A stretch of DNA of 64,000 nt from Streptomyces sp. NBC_01689 (GTDB lineage: Bacteria > Actinomycetota > Actinomycetes > Streptomycetales > Streptomycetaceae), in contig NZ_CP109592.1 in assembly GCF_036250675.1 (NCBI RefSeq), forward strand, positions 6,634,001-6,698,000, read 5' to 3'. The translations under genes were made by a program, and so were the position numbers. Under the pieces are notes generated by a model. That model worked only from the letters and a program-made list of their open reading frames with translations, did no database searches and had not been told where the DNA came from. Each line of letters opens with the position of its first letter. The stretch's first letter is position 1. Below are positions 44,092 through 51,024 of the stretch, piece after piece.

Positions 44092-44823
44092 ATGGCGAAC
44101 GAGCGCCTGCGCGCGGCCATTTCGGCGAAGGGCGAGACCATCCAGTCCACTGCCGACCACGTCGGAGTGGACCCGAAGAGTGTCGAGCGGTGGATCACCA
44201 CGAACCGCACGCCGCACCGGGGCCACCGATGGAAGGCCGCAACCTTCCTGGGCGTCGACGAGGTCTATCTCTGGCCGACAGTGGAGAAGCAGGCCGAGAC
44301 CGCGAGCACGTCCGAGCTGGTCACGTACTACCCGCACCGCGGTGCCGTTCCGACCTCCTTGTGGTCCTCGCTGATCGAGGGGGCGACGGATCAGGTCGAA
44401 ATCCTCGTCTATGCAGGGCTCTTCCTCTTCGACAGCCACCCCGACCTACCCGACCAGCTCGCCGAGAAGGCAACGGCCGGCACGCAGGTACGTGTCCTTC
44501 TCGGAGACCCGGACTCGCAGATGATCCGCCAGCGAGGCGAGGAGGAAGGCATCGGAGACGATCTGGCCGCCCGCGCTCGGATAACCCGTCGCTACCTCGA
44601 ACCGGCAGCCAAGACGCCCGGTGTCGAGATCAGGCTCCACGACACGATCCTGTACAACTCGATCTACCGCTTCGACGAGGACGTGTTGGTGAACCCACAT
44701 GTCCTCGGAGCTCCCGCAGGACAGAACCCGATCCTGCACTTCCGCTACATCCCCGGTGCTCGCACCTTCCGGCACTACATGCGGAGCTTCGACTACGCGT
44801 GGGAGCGGGGTCGGCCCTCCTAG
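44092..44823 (+). CDS. HTH (XRE-like) regulator with DUF5919 domain
   Basis: 243 residues. An N-terminal helix-turn-helix (TIQSTADHVGVDPKSVERWI, about 16-35) is followed from residue 70 by a DUF5919 sensor domain (ILVYAGLFLFDSHPDLPDQL, VRVLLGDPDSQMIRQRGEEE, HFRYIPGARTFRHYM) that resembles phospholipase-D-like folds but lacks a clear HKD motif. GGGGAGGA lies 7 bases before ATG 44092. Such regulators often sit beside Nudix genes, as here. It probably controls the AICE switch through the adjacent dyad. Confidence 0.88.
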   Translation: MANERLRAAISAKGETIQSTADHVGVDPKSVERWITTNRTPHRGHRWKAATFLGVDEVYLWPTVEKQAETASTSELVTYYPHRGAVPTSLWSSLIEGATDQVEILVYAGLFLFDSHPDLPDQLAEKATAGTQVRVLLGDPDSQMIRQRGEEEGIGDDLAARARITRRYLEPAAKTPGVEIRLHDTILYNSIYRFDEDVLVNPHVLGAPAGQNPILHFRYIPGARTFRHYMRSFDYAWERGRPS

Positions 44824-44857
44824 CTCGGATGCCGCTCGGTCGTGCGAGGCTGGAGCC

Positions 44858-45328
44858 ATGGCCCGCGTCGACTACATCAACGATCCCAACGCTCCCAAGG
44901 CGAACAGCATCGTCCCCTCGGTCACCGCCGTTGCGCGCAACGAGACCGGGGAGGTGCTGCTCATCCACAAGACCGACAACGACCTGTGGGCCCTTCCCGG
45001 CGGCGGCGTCGATGTCGGCGAAGCGGTCGCGGACGCGGCGGTGCGCGAGACGAAGGAAGAGACCGGCTTCGACGTCGAGGTGACCGGCCTGGTCGGCCTC
45101 TACACGAACCCCGGCCACGTCATGGCCTACGACGACGGCGAGGTCCGCCAACAGTTCTCGATCTGCTTCACGGCCCGGATCACCGGTGGTGAACTCCGGA
45201 CCAGCAGTGAGAGCAAAGAAGTGGCGTTCGTGGACCCGAGCAAGCTCGACGAGCTGAACATCCACCCGTCCATGCGGATGCGGATCGATCATGGCCTGGC
45301 GAACCGGCCCGAGCCGTACATCGGATAG
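44858..45328 (+). CDS. Nudix hydrolase, Pif-like
   Basis: 156 residues with a complete Nudix box: G-G-V-D-V-G-E at 49-55 and R-E-T-K-E-E-T-G at 63-70. In pSAM2 the Pif protein, a Nudix protein, gives immunity against redundant transfer between element-bearing cells; this gene has the same neighbourhood type. The exact substrate is unknown. ATG 44858 is 35 bases after the regulator's stop, so they form an operon. Confidence 0.92.
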   Translation: MARVDYINDPNAPKANSIVPSVTAVARNETGEVLLIHKTDNDLWALPGGGVDVGEAVADAAVRETKEETGFDVEVTGLVGLYTNPGHVMAYDDGEVRQQFSICFTARITGGELRTSSESKEVAFVDPSKLDELNIHPSMRMRIDHGLANRPEPYIG

Positions 45329-45359
45329 GGGGCCGGCGCACCGTGGCAACGCCCGCAAC

Positions 45360-45569
45360 ATGGACCGCGAGGAAGCCATCCGTCTTGTTCGACGACTCAT
45401 GACCGACGACTTTGCCGACGAGGACGATGTGGACGGCGCCATAGACAGGCTGGAACGCGGACTCGTCTGCCCGCACATCAGTGACTACATCTTCTGGGAT
45501 GCCGACCCGGAGCTCACCGCTGAGAAGATCGTCGATCGGGCTCTGTCCTACGAGCCGTTCGCACTCTGA
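45360..45569 (+). CDS. Colicin E/pyocin immunity-like (Im) protein, orphan
   Basis: 69 residues, acidic. R-E-E-A-I-R-L-V-R-R-L-M and L-E-R-G-L-V-C-P-H-I-S-D-Y-I-F-W-D align by eye with the EFVxLLxxI and EHPxGxDLIYYP blocks of Im7/Im9, proteins that neutralise DNase or rRNase bacteriocins. The helix-III tyrosines that contact the nuclease are represented by Tyr43 and nearby aromatics. No cognate nuclease gene is near. The gene lies 31 bases after the Nudix stop, same strand, and overlaps the convergent HD gene by 22 bases. Confidence 0.75.
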   Translation: MDREEAIRLVRRLMTDDFADEDDVDGAIDRLERGLVCPHISDYIFWDADPELTAEKIVDRALSYEPFAL

Positions 45570-46126
45570 GCCGCGGTCCGCCCCAGCCGTTCCTGGGTCC
45601 GCTCGATGGCCGCCGCAAGGTAGGGCCGCGCGTTGCTGATCGCGGTGTGCACCTCGCTGCCGACGTCGTAGCGGACAAGGATCTCTTCGATACGGCGGTC
45701 GAAGTCGAAGGACTGGCCGGCGGGACCGGTCGTCATGTCCGCGTAGATCAAGGCATCAAGGATCGGCGCGTCCTCGCGCTCGTAGACGGCCAGTTCAGCC
45801 GAGAGGCCACGTTGCTCGGCCTCGTACACGGCGCCGGAGTGATGAGCAACGAGCCGTACGAGCCGATCAGGAGCGCCGAGCCGCACGAGGTGCCGCGCAC
45901 CGTCGATCGGGTGGAAGCCGGTGTCACGAAGCTCCGGGGCGTAGCCGAGATCGTGGAGCCAGGCCGCGGCCACCAGGAGATCCCGCTCTTCCTCTGGGAC
46001 AGCCGCGGAGACCTCACGGGCACGAGCCGCTACGGCCTGAGTGTGCAGCCAACGGTTCCCGAGCGGAGGCAACAGAGACTCGGCCAGCTCGGCCGCTCCT
46101 TGAGGCGTGTCCAATGCAGAGGGCAT
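45548..46126 (-). CDS. HD domain phosphohydrolase
   Basis: 192 residues. Metal ligands are His28 (N-R-W-L-H-T-Q), His58-Asp59 (A-A-A-W-L-H-D-L-G-Y) and later His residues (GFHPIDGARHL, RLVAHHSGA). HD proteins of this length are usually nucleotide or small-molecule phosphohydrolases. No strong ribosome site precedes ATG 46126 (an ATG at 46150 is also in frame). It reads leftward, convergent with and overlapping the immunity-like gene. Whether it is host-derived cargo or part of the neighbouring defence genes is unclear. Confidence 0.88.
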   Translation of the reverse strand: MPSALDTPQGAAELAESLLPPLGNRWLHTQAVAARAREVSAAVPEEERDLLVAAAWLHDLGYAPELRDTGFHPIDGARHLVRLGAPDRLVRLVAHHSGAVYEAEQRGLSAELAVYEREDAPILDALIYADMTTGPAGQSFDFDRRIEEILVRYDVGSEVHTAISNARPYLAAAIERTQERLGRTAAQSANGS

Positions 46127-46382
46127 GAATCGCACCGTAGCGGAGATCACTACTCAGCCGACAGTCCGAGTCCGGAACCCCCGGAGCAGCAGCGCGGTAA
46201 GACTTTCCCTACTTCATCAAGAGCCCGCGCACGGCGCGGGCGCGCGCCGCCTCTGCGGCGCGGCCTGCCTCCTGTCTGCGCCCCGGCTGGCCGCGCCCGG
46301 CGGCGCGCTCGGCGACTGCGGGCATGAAGTGGGAGACACCCTCTGTGGCTGGGGCGGTCGGCTCCACGGCTTTAGGCAGCCA

Positions 46383-46493
46383 CTTTGGGGCGAGCCTCTA
46401 AGATCATGGCCCCAACGTCGTGCTTTAACGGGCAGGTCCACAGACTGCCCGACTCGCCGGAAGCTTACGGGGCCATGATCACTCGCCCCAAAG
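46383..46493. repeat. Nested, three-level inverted repeat in the 420-bp gap before the RloB gene
   Basis: CTTTGGGGCGAG (46383-46394) pairs with CTCGCCCCAAAG (46482-46493), GATCATGGCCCC (46402-46413) with GGGGCCATGATC (46469-46480), and CGGGCAG (46429-46435) with CTGCCCG (46445-46451), giving a 111-bp cruciform or RNA hairpin with bulges. It lies 54 bases past the RloB stop. The rest of the gap (46127-46382) has a G+C-rich GCCCGCGC/GCGCGGGC hairpin near 46226 and no gene. It may be a terminator, a structured RNA or a transfer/replication site. Confidence 0.85.
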
Positions 46494-46546
46494 CAGCTCC
46501 AGCCCAAAGCCGCTCCGCCGACCTAGCTTGTGAACGCGTTACATTT

Positions 46547-47179
46547 TCAGGGCTGTTCACGCCCCTTTACCTTGCAAGCATGTTCCAGCTCCGCGATCAG
46601 TTCAGACACGGAAGAGCTAGGGTTAGGGGGGCTATGATTAACGCGAATAGCCTCGCATTTTTCAGCCCTTGCCTTGGCCTCGGGGTACTTTGAGTAAGGG
46701 AAATTGGAAGGCAGTTTCTTTCCGGAAACTCCATGCTTCTTCAATTTGCCAGCCAATGCCTGCACCGTGACCCACGCCCTGTGCTCCTCAAAATGCCAAA
46801 GGAGCCAAATTTCGAAACAAGGACTACTTACAGCAATGTGTAAGCTGTTGCGGGATGCAAGTTCGCATGCGGAAGGAAGTGTTGCGTGGGTATCTACGTC
46901 AACTACACACCAGACAGAGTCGAATGCATCGCCGTCTTGTTCTTCTCGCCTCCGACGCTGATCGGCCTCACGGACGACGCTTAGAGGGTCTCGGCCAGTT
47001 CCGATAGGTCTGACTGATATCACGTGAACGGCTTGAGCGTTGAGGTGTGAAGCGAGGCCCTCAAAATATTGCGGCTCTGTCTTCACTCCTTCCGTGACGA
47101 TCAGAACCTTCTTGTTTTCCGATCTCCTGCCGCGAGATTTCGAAATCTTCTGCGAACCCCTGACCTGACGGCGACTCAC
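46547..47179 (-). CDS. RloB-like protein with TOPRIM-type acidic signature
   Basis: 210 residues. A basic start (KSRGRRSENKK) precedes V-L-I-V-T-E-G-V-K-T-E (Glu30, Glu35), then W-C-V-V-D-V-D-T-H (Asp94, Asp96), the Glu plus DxD pattern of TOPRIM-like nucleases, and S-S-P-C-F-E-I-W-L-L-W-H, a RloB family hallmark. It is coupled to the ATPase by a GTGA overlap. Related ATPase plus TOPRIM pairs (OLD, PARIS) defend against phage, so a toxic nuclease released by the ATPase is likely; that is inferred. Rare codons (AGA, AAA, ATT, TTT) and lower G+C mark recent transfer. Confidence 0.85.
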   Translation of the reverse strand: MSRRQVRGSQKISKSRGRRSENKKVLIVTEGVKTEPQYFEGLASHLNAQAVHVISVRPIGTGRDPLSVVREADQRRRREEQDGDAFDSVWCVVDVDTHATLPSACELASRNSLHIAVSSPCFEIWLLWHFEEHRAWVTVQALAGKLKKHGVSGKKLPSNFPYSKYPEAKARAEKCEAIRVNHSPPNPSSSVSELIAELEHACKVKGREQP

Positions 47180-48507
47180 TCATGTTCTCCTACAACCAAG
47201 GAAGCGCGTAGATCCTCCCAGGAGACGGCAGGCACCGCTCCGTAACGCCCGCTTAGGTAACGGCGTTCCAGGTTATGATCTGCCTTGACCGGAAAGTCCG
47301 TCAAGGGGTAGTACTCTGACGCCCCGGCCCCGTCCTTCTCGGCGAACCAGACGTCCTCCTTCTCCAAGGCCCCTCCGGCTAGGTGCCCCATGAGTGACGT
47401 GTCATGCGAAGCAAAGATCAACTGAGCGCCCTTAGCGTTGATCTCCGCATCTCTGAAGAGAGAGATGAAGGCGGCCGTGAGGCGCGGATGCAGGCTTGCG
47501 TCAATCTCATCCACGACAAATACATGACCGCTATCGATAGCGCGAAGTGCCGGGATGGCAAGTGACAACCAAGCTACCGTTCCGCTACTTTCATTCTCGA
47601 TGTCGAGAATATAATCTTCCGCCTGCTCCCCCCCTTTATGCCAAAACTTGATTTTCCGCTTCTGGTCCGCAAGGAAGAACTCCATGAATTCTTCTTTGTT
47701 GAAGCGGGAATCATCCCCGAACGTTCCGAACACGCTTTCGGCGACTTTGACTGCCATTTCGAGCACGTCTGGGGCTAGCTCTACATCCTCCACTGTGAGG
47801 CGGGAAATTCCCAGGTCTGCGAATTTGAGAAGATTCTCAGCCCTCCATCGAACCGAGTCGCTTTCCATCCATTTCTTAATCGCCCTAATTCTACCCTTTT
47901 GCTGATTTTCTGAATATGCTGCGTATTGGATGTGTCGAGTGAGTCGGCGATGTACCCGCTTGATCTGGGTGTGTCCCTCCTTGGCGGCAACTGTCAAGAA
48001 AAGATTCTTTGCGTCTGTCTTTCGGGAAATGCGGACGTTTTCGCCCTTCAGGAATCGACCGAAGGTGTAGTTATCAGGACCGACCCCCGATCGATCGAAC
48101 AAAACCCTGCGGCGTCCTTCTGGGAATGTTGAAAGCCATTCCGCCTTGACTCCCTCGGCGTCGCTTTCGAAGCCGTAGACGTACCTCGTGCCGGTGAGCG
48201 TGAAGTCGAACTCGTACGCAGACGTTTGTGTTGCCGAGGGGGCATCCAAGGCGAATGGGTGGTAAGGAAATGTCTCCTCGTCGGTCCATTCTGCGGATTG
48301 TTGAATTGCCCTAAGGGAGAAATGAATTGCGTCCAGCAGATTCGTCTTCCCGGAGGCGTTGGATCCGAAAATGCCAACGATCCGGTTGGTTGCAGCCCTC
48401 CAGTCGCCGTCGGCTGGCCGTACACCCGCGAAGCTCGACTTCGTCAGTACTAGCTCGGTGGAGTCTCGAATCGATCGATGGTTGGTCACGCGGAACCTGA
48501 GCAGCAT
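47176..48507 (-). CDS. AAA/ABC-type ATPase paired with RloB (defence sensor)
   Basis: 443 residues. M-L-L-R-F-R-V-T-N-H-R-S-I-R start, Walker A G-S-N-A-S-G-K-T (48-55), an ABC-like signature S-S-G-T-V-A-W-L-S (307-315), Walker B V-F-V-V-D-E-I-D with the catalytic Glu334, and the switch His368 (F-A-S-H-D-T). This is the AAA_15/AAA_21 type found in OLD, PARIS and RloA-like defence systems. ATG 48507 has GAGGGTGA upstream; GTG 48513 is possible. A+T-ending codons are frequent compared with the neighbours, so the pair is recent cargo in the element. Confidence 0.88.
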   Translation of the reverse strand: MLLRFRVTNHRSIRDSTELVLTKSSFAGVRPADGDWRAATNRIVGIFGSNASGKTNLLDAIHFSLRAIQQSAEWTDEETFPYHPFALDAPSATQTSAYEFDFTLTGTRYVYGFESDAEGVKAEWLSTFPEGRRRVLFDRSGVGPDNYTFGRFLKGENVRISRKTDAKNLFLTVAAKEGHTQIKRVHRRLTRHIQYAAYSENQQKGRIRAIKKWMESDSVRWRAENLLKFADLGISRLTVEDVELAPDVLEMAVKVAESVFGTFGDDSRFNKEEFMEFFLADQKRKIKFWHKGGEQAEDYILDIENESSGTVAWLSLAIPALRAIDSGHVFVVDEIDASLHPRLTAAFISLFRDAEINAKGAQLIFASHDTSLMGHLAGGALEKEDVWFAEKDGAGASEYYPLTDFPVKADHNLERRYLSGRYGAVPAVSWEDLRASLVVGEHE

Positions 48508-48917
48508 GGTCACATCACCCTCGAGTGCAGTTTCGTTCCCTCTAGAGAGGATTTCCATCCCCAGGCTTGCTGAAACTGTACCCAGTAGGTCGGCAGGGGG
48601 CCAGCCGCTTGCTCCGTCAGTGGTACCTGGGTTGCGGCGTCCTTCACTCGTATCCGCTCTGGAGGTCAGCGGTGCCGCATCCGCCGACCTCCACGGCTAC
48701 GTCCGCTGTAGGAGTCGACGGCCCTACATCGCATGGGCTAGGTCGAACTGCTTGAGCAGTGATCACGACCGACCGCTGGGCCGTCCCTGGGCCGTGCGAG
48801 GTCGACCAAAGCTGACAGGCGGCACCCGTGGGTGACCACCCCCACCCCGCTCTGGCCTGGGCTACCGGAGTTGATCTTCGACACTGGAAGGGTTATGCCG
48901 AAGCCCGGAGAAGTGTT
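48508..48917. other. Leader region of the ATPase-RloB operon
   Basis: No credible coding frame. It must hold the operon's leftward promoter. A GCCGACCTCCACGGC / GGAGGTCAGCGG partial dyad lies around 48652-48700. No sigma site could be assigned confidently. Confidence 0.5.
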
Positions 48918-49496
48918 CTAGTCATCTTGGGCGGCACCTGCCTGCAGGAGGAACGTTCGAACGTTCTGCTCCAGTGACTTGAGCTGGTCCGGAAGCTGCG
49001 AAGTGTTGTAAGCCATTGTCGATCTCCCCTCGGCGTCAGTCACTTGGTGCAGTGTCTGCATGATCCTGAAGAGGGAAACGAGGGTGCCGGCGGTGTCGCT
49101 CACCTTGGTCACAGAGGGCTCGAGGCTAGCTGGCCCGTCAAGAATCACGTGGCGTCCGTAGCGGCTTACCTCATCCGCCAGTTCGACGGCGCGTGGCCCG
49201 TATCCATCCTTGAAACTTTCCTGGCTCACGTAGACCACACCGTCCCAAGGTTCAACGTCCGTCGGCTTCTTGCGCTCGAGATGACGTCCGAACGTGATCC
49301 ACGGCTCCAGGTGAGCGTGGAGAGCTACAGCAGCCGAGGCGAAGGACTCATACGAAGATCTTCGAGGATCTCTGCGTTCGCGCATGGAGTCGACCCGCAT
49401 CTGCATCTTGGCTACAGAACGCGAGGTCCAACCTGTCGCCACTGTTCCAAGAGTTCCCACGGCCGCGCCAAGCACGGCAGCTATGCCAGCATCCAT
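48918..49496 (-). CDS. Membrane-anchored protein of unknown function
   Basis: 192 residues. An N-terminal hydrophobic segment (AGIAAVLGAAVGTLGTVATG) anchors a helical cytoplasmic domain rich in charged residues (RVDSMRERRDPRRSSYESFA onward). Similar M-D-A-x-I-A-A-V-L-G-A starts occur in small Streptomyces proteins of unknown role. ATG 49496 has no good ribosome site; the frame continues upstream to 49685, but that extension crosses the terminal palindrome and is probably not translated. It lies between attR and the defence operon, so it may be extra cargo. Confidence 0.75.
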   Translation of the reverse strand: MDAGIAAVLGAAVGTLGTVATGWTSRSVAKMQMRVDSMRERRDPRRSSYESFASAAVALHAHLEPWITFGRHLERKKPTDVEPWDGVVYVSQESFKDGYGPRAVELADEVSRYGRHVILDGPASLEPSVTKVSDTAGTLVSLFRIMQTLHQVTDAEGRSTMAYNTSQLPDQLKSLEQNVRTFLLQAGAAQDD

Positions 49497-49630
49497 GTGC
49501 AGGATGATGCCGTTCGAGATCTGCCGTGGGAGTCGGACCGCAAAGTCTCCAGTGTCGAATGTGTGTCGAAGTGAGCTGCGCGAGCGTCGCCCGAACTGCG
49601 AACGGGCTGATCGGTGGGCCGGCCCTCGTC

Positions 49631-49660
49631 TCGACGGAGCGCTTCTAAGCGCTCCGTCGA
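49631..49660. repeat. Perfect 30-bp palindrome near the right end
   Basis: TCGACGGAGCGCTT (49631-49644), CT, then its exact complement (49647-49660). The 14-bp stem with a 2-base centre is most likely a DNA site rather than an RNA hairpin. It lies 136 bp inside attR, next to the CGTGCCA pair. Confidence 0.9.
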
Positions 49661-49666
49661 TCGGAC

Positions 49667-49684
49667 CGTGCCACAGCCGTGCCA
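49667..49684. promoter_or_regulatory. Right pair of CGTGCCA sites, candidate integrase arm sites
   Basis: CGTGCCA at 49667-49673 and 49678-49684, again 11 bp (about one helical turn) apart and in the same orientation as the left pair at 36017 and 36028. The flanks also agree (CCGTGCCAC before, CAT/GAT after). Confidence 0.5.
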
Positions 49685-49795
49685 CATCGTGCGGTCAACC
49701 ACGGTCAGTGACGGCTCGCCGCAGTCGAGATGCTCCGTTCGCCTAGGCTGCCGCAGCAGCCGGAGTGACCTGGGGAACGGCGCCGCCGACCACGT

Positions 49796-49846
49796 CCGCC
49801 CTTACAAGGCGGATGTCGGCGGTTCGAAACCGTCCGCGCCCACCAG
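49796..49846. repeat. attR core, 51 bp
   Basis: Exact copy of 35883-35933, the 3' part of the tRNA-Val gene. The 5' half of a tRNA is absent upstream, so this is not a second tRNA but the element's right boundary. Confidence 0.96.
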
Positions 49847-49849
49847 GAA

Positions 49850-49883
49850 AAAGACCCCCAGCCGATCATGGCTGGGGGTCTTT
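49850..49883 (+). terminator. Original tRNA-Val terminator, displaced by the element
   Basis: AAAGACCCCCAGCC-GATCAT-GGCTGGGGGTCTTT, a perfect 14-bp stem ending in TTT, four bases after attR. Before integration it would have followed the tRNA directly. Confidence 0.92.
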
Positions 49884-49912
49884 GACATCCAGATCTGACA
49901 TCAGTGCCGTGG

Positions 49913-50128
49913 CTACTCGCGCTGTAGGCGCCGCGTGAGCAGCCGGTCCTGTGACCGACGGCTTCGCGCTGCGTGTCCTGGACGACGTGGGCGGAGACGT
50001 TCATCGTGACGGCGATCTGGCTGTGCCCGAGGATCTCCATCACGACGCGGGGATCCACGCCGGGCATCTTTCGACGCGTACTCGGCACCCCAGGCCGACA
50101 GGTGGGTAGCGGTCGCGCTCTGCGCCAT
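49913..50128 (-). pseudogene. Decayed tyrosine-recombinase C-terminus just outside attR
   Basis: G-V-D-P-R-V-V-M-E-I-L-G-H-S-Q-I-A-V-T-M is a textbook integrase C-terminal segment (about 49990-50065), followed by N-V-S-A-H-V where active enzymes have Tyr (N-x-Y-S-H-V), so the nucleophile is lost. Upstream the H-x-x-R region is scrambled, and the end (D-R-L-L-T-R-R) has moved to another frame. This is the remains of an earlier element at the same tRNA site, older than the present one. No start codon assignable. Confidence 0.8.
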
Positions 50129-50301
50129 TTCTCCGGCGCTGGACCCCGAAGCATCCGAGGAGGGATGGTCCCCTGCCCCGCTCCTAAAGCGGGACTTCCT
50201 GGAATCACCGTCCGCAGGCTGGCCGACAGGTCCACCCGCTCGCGCCGCGCCTGCGGGCCGGAGGAGTCGACGCGGCCAGTAGTGAGCCCTAGCCTCACGC
50301 C

Positions 50302-50745
50302 ATGACTGACGCAGTCGAGGCAGAGGATGCCGTCAAGAACCGCTGTCTGAGAGCGGCCCGCATGCTTGCCTCCTGCGTGAGCTACTTCGTCGAACGGGTC
50401 TCGTTCGGGGCCGTGAACGTCGATGATTGTGTGGATGTCTTCCTCAGGGAGGGTCCGCACAAGCCAGACATCGTGATCTCGCTTACCTGTCTGCACCACG
50501 TCGAGACAGAAGATTCGACCGCGGTCCAGGGCTCCTTCATCGACGAGATCTTGGTGGAGCACCTCCCGCGGCTGCCACACCCATGGCCTGACGATGCCAT
50601 CGGTCTCATCGACCGTTCGTCCGAACTACCCGAGTTGGTGCGGCTTCGGATCGCGGGGCCTTCGGAGGTCGATGTCGTCGCATCCTGCCTCACCGTCTAC
50701 ACCGCGATGAGCGACGACGAAGCGAGTATGCCGCTGCAGGGATGA
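50302..50745 (+). CDS. Hypothetical protein
   Basis: 147 residues starting M-T-D-A-V-E-A-E-D-A-V-K-N-R. A helical first half with two Cys (MLASCVSYFVERVSFG) and an alternating strand/helix second half (DIVISLTCLHHVETEDS, VEHLPRLPHPWPDDAIGLID). No signal peptide, membrane helix or known domain recognised. Codon use is like the chromosome, not like the defence genes. It lies 170 bp beyond the decayed integrase; it may be the last remnant cargo of the older element or a host gene. Confidence 0.65.
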   Translation: MTDAVEAEDAVKNRCLRAARMLASCVSYFVERVSFGAVNVDDCVDVFLREGPHKPDIVISLTCLHHVETEDSTAVQGSFIDEILVEHLPRLPHPWPDDAIGLIDRSSELPELVRLRIAGPSEVDVVASCLTVYTAMSDDEASMPLQG

Positions 50746-50968
50746 GCAAGGCCCAAGCGGACGCTGCACCGCGGCGCAGCAACCACAGCAACCGACCCCA
50801 ACCATCAGTGCCCCGCAAAGGCCGTGGAGGGGCTGGTACGACCGTCGGCGACTGATCTCCGTGGAGCTACGGACCATCAGGCACCCATGTCCCTGTCGTG
50901 GTCGATCGAACGGGAACTGACGAGCAGTCACGGTTACTGACGGACCGCGCAGATGAGGACGCCGACGG

Positions 50969-50998
50969 GCCCGGAACCCCCTCGCAGGAGTTCCGGGC
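50969..50998 (-). terminator. Hairpin after the FG-GAP gene
   Basis: GCCCGGAAC (50969-50977) pairs with GTTCCGGGC (50990-50998) around a 12-base loop, 26 bases past the stop on the minus strand. Confidence 0.6.
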
Positions 50999-51024
50999 GC
51001 GTTCGCACCCCGGTACGGAATCCG

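Larger units (their letters stand above)
35883..49846. mobile_element. AICE (pSAM2/SLP1-like integrative conjugative element) in tRNA-Val
   Basis: Bounded by identical 51-bp repeats (35883-35933 and 49796-49846), so one unit is 13,913 bp. Contents in order: int, xis, rolling-circle rep, C5-methyltransferase, small proteins, a mobile element transfer protein, a DUF2637 (SpdB-like) protein, a TraB/FtsK-like translocase, an SCO3933-family protein, then a divergent HTH-DUF5919 regulator, Nudix and immunity genes, an HD hydrolase, a RloB-ATPase pair and a membrane protein. This is the actinomycete integrative and conjugative element plan: site-specific integration, replicative excision and single-protein DNA transfer. 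No element terminase, capsid or relaxase genes are present, so it is neither a phage nor a classical ICE. Confidence 0.96.

Noticed and set aside
46383..48507. Retron (structured RNA plus ATPase effector)
   Set aside because: No reverse transcriptase gene in the element, so the inverted repeat cannot be called an msr-msd.
35883..49846. Prophage
   Set aside because: No terminase, portal, capsid or tail genes; Rep plus TraB-like translocase marks an AICE.
49796..49870. Second tRNA-Val gene
   Set aside because: Only the 3' 51 bases are present; D arm and 5' acceptor strand are missing, so it is the attR copy.
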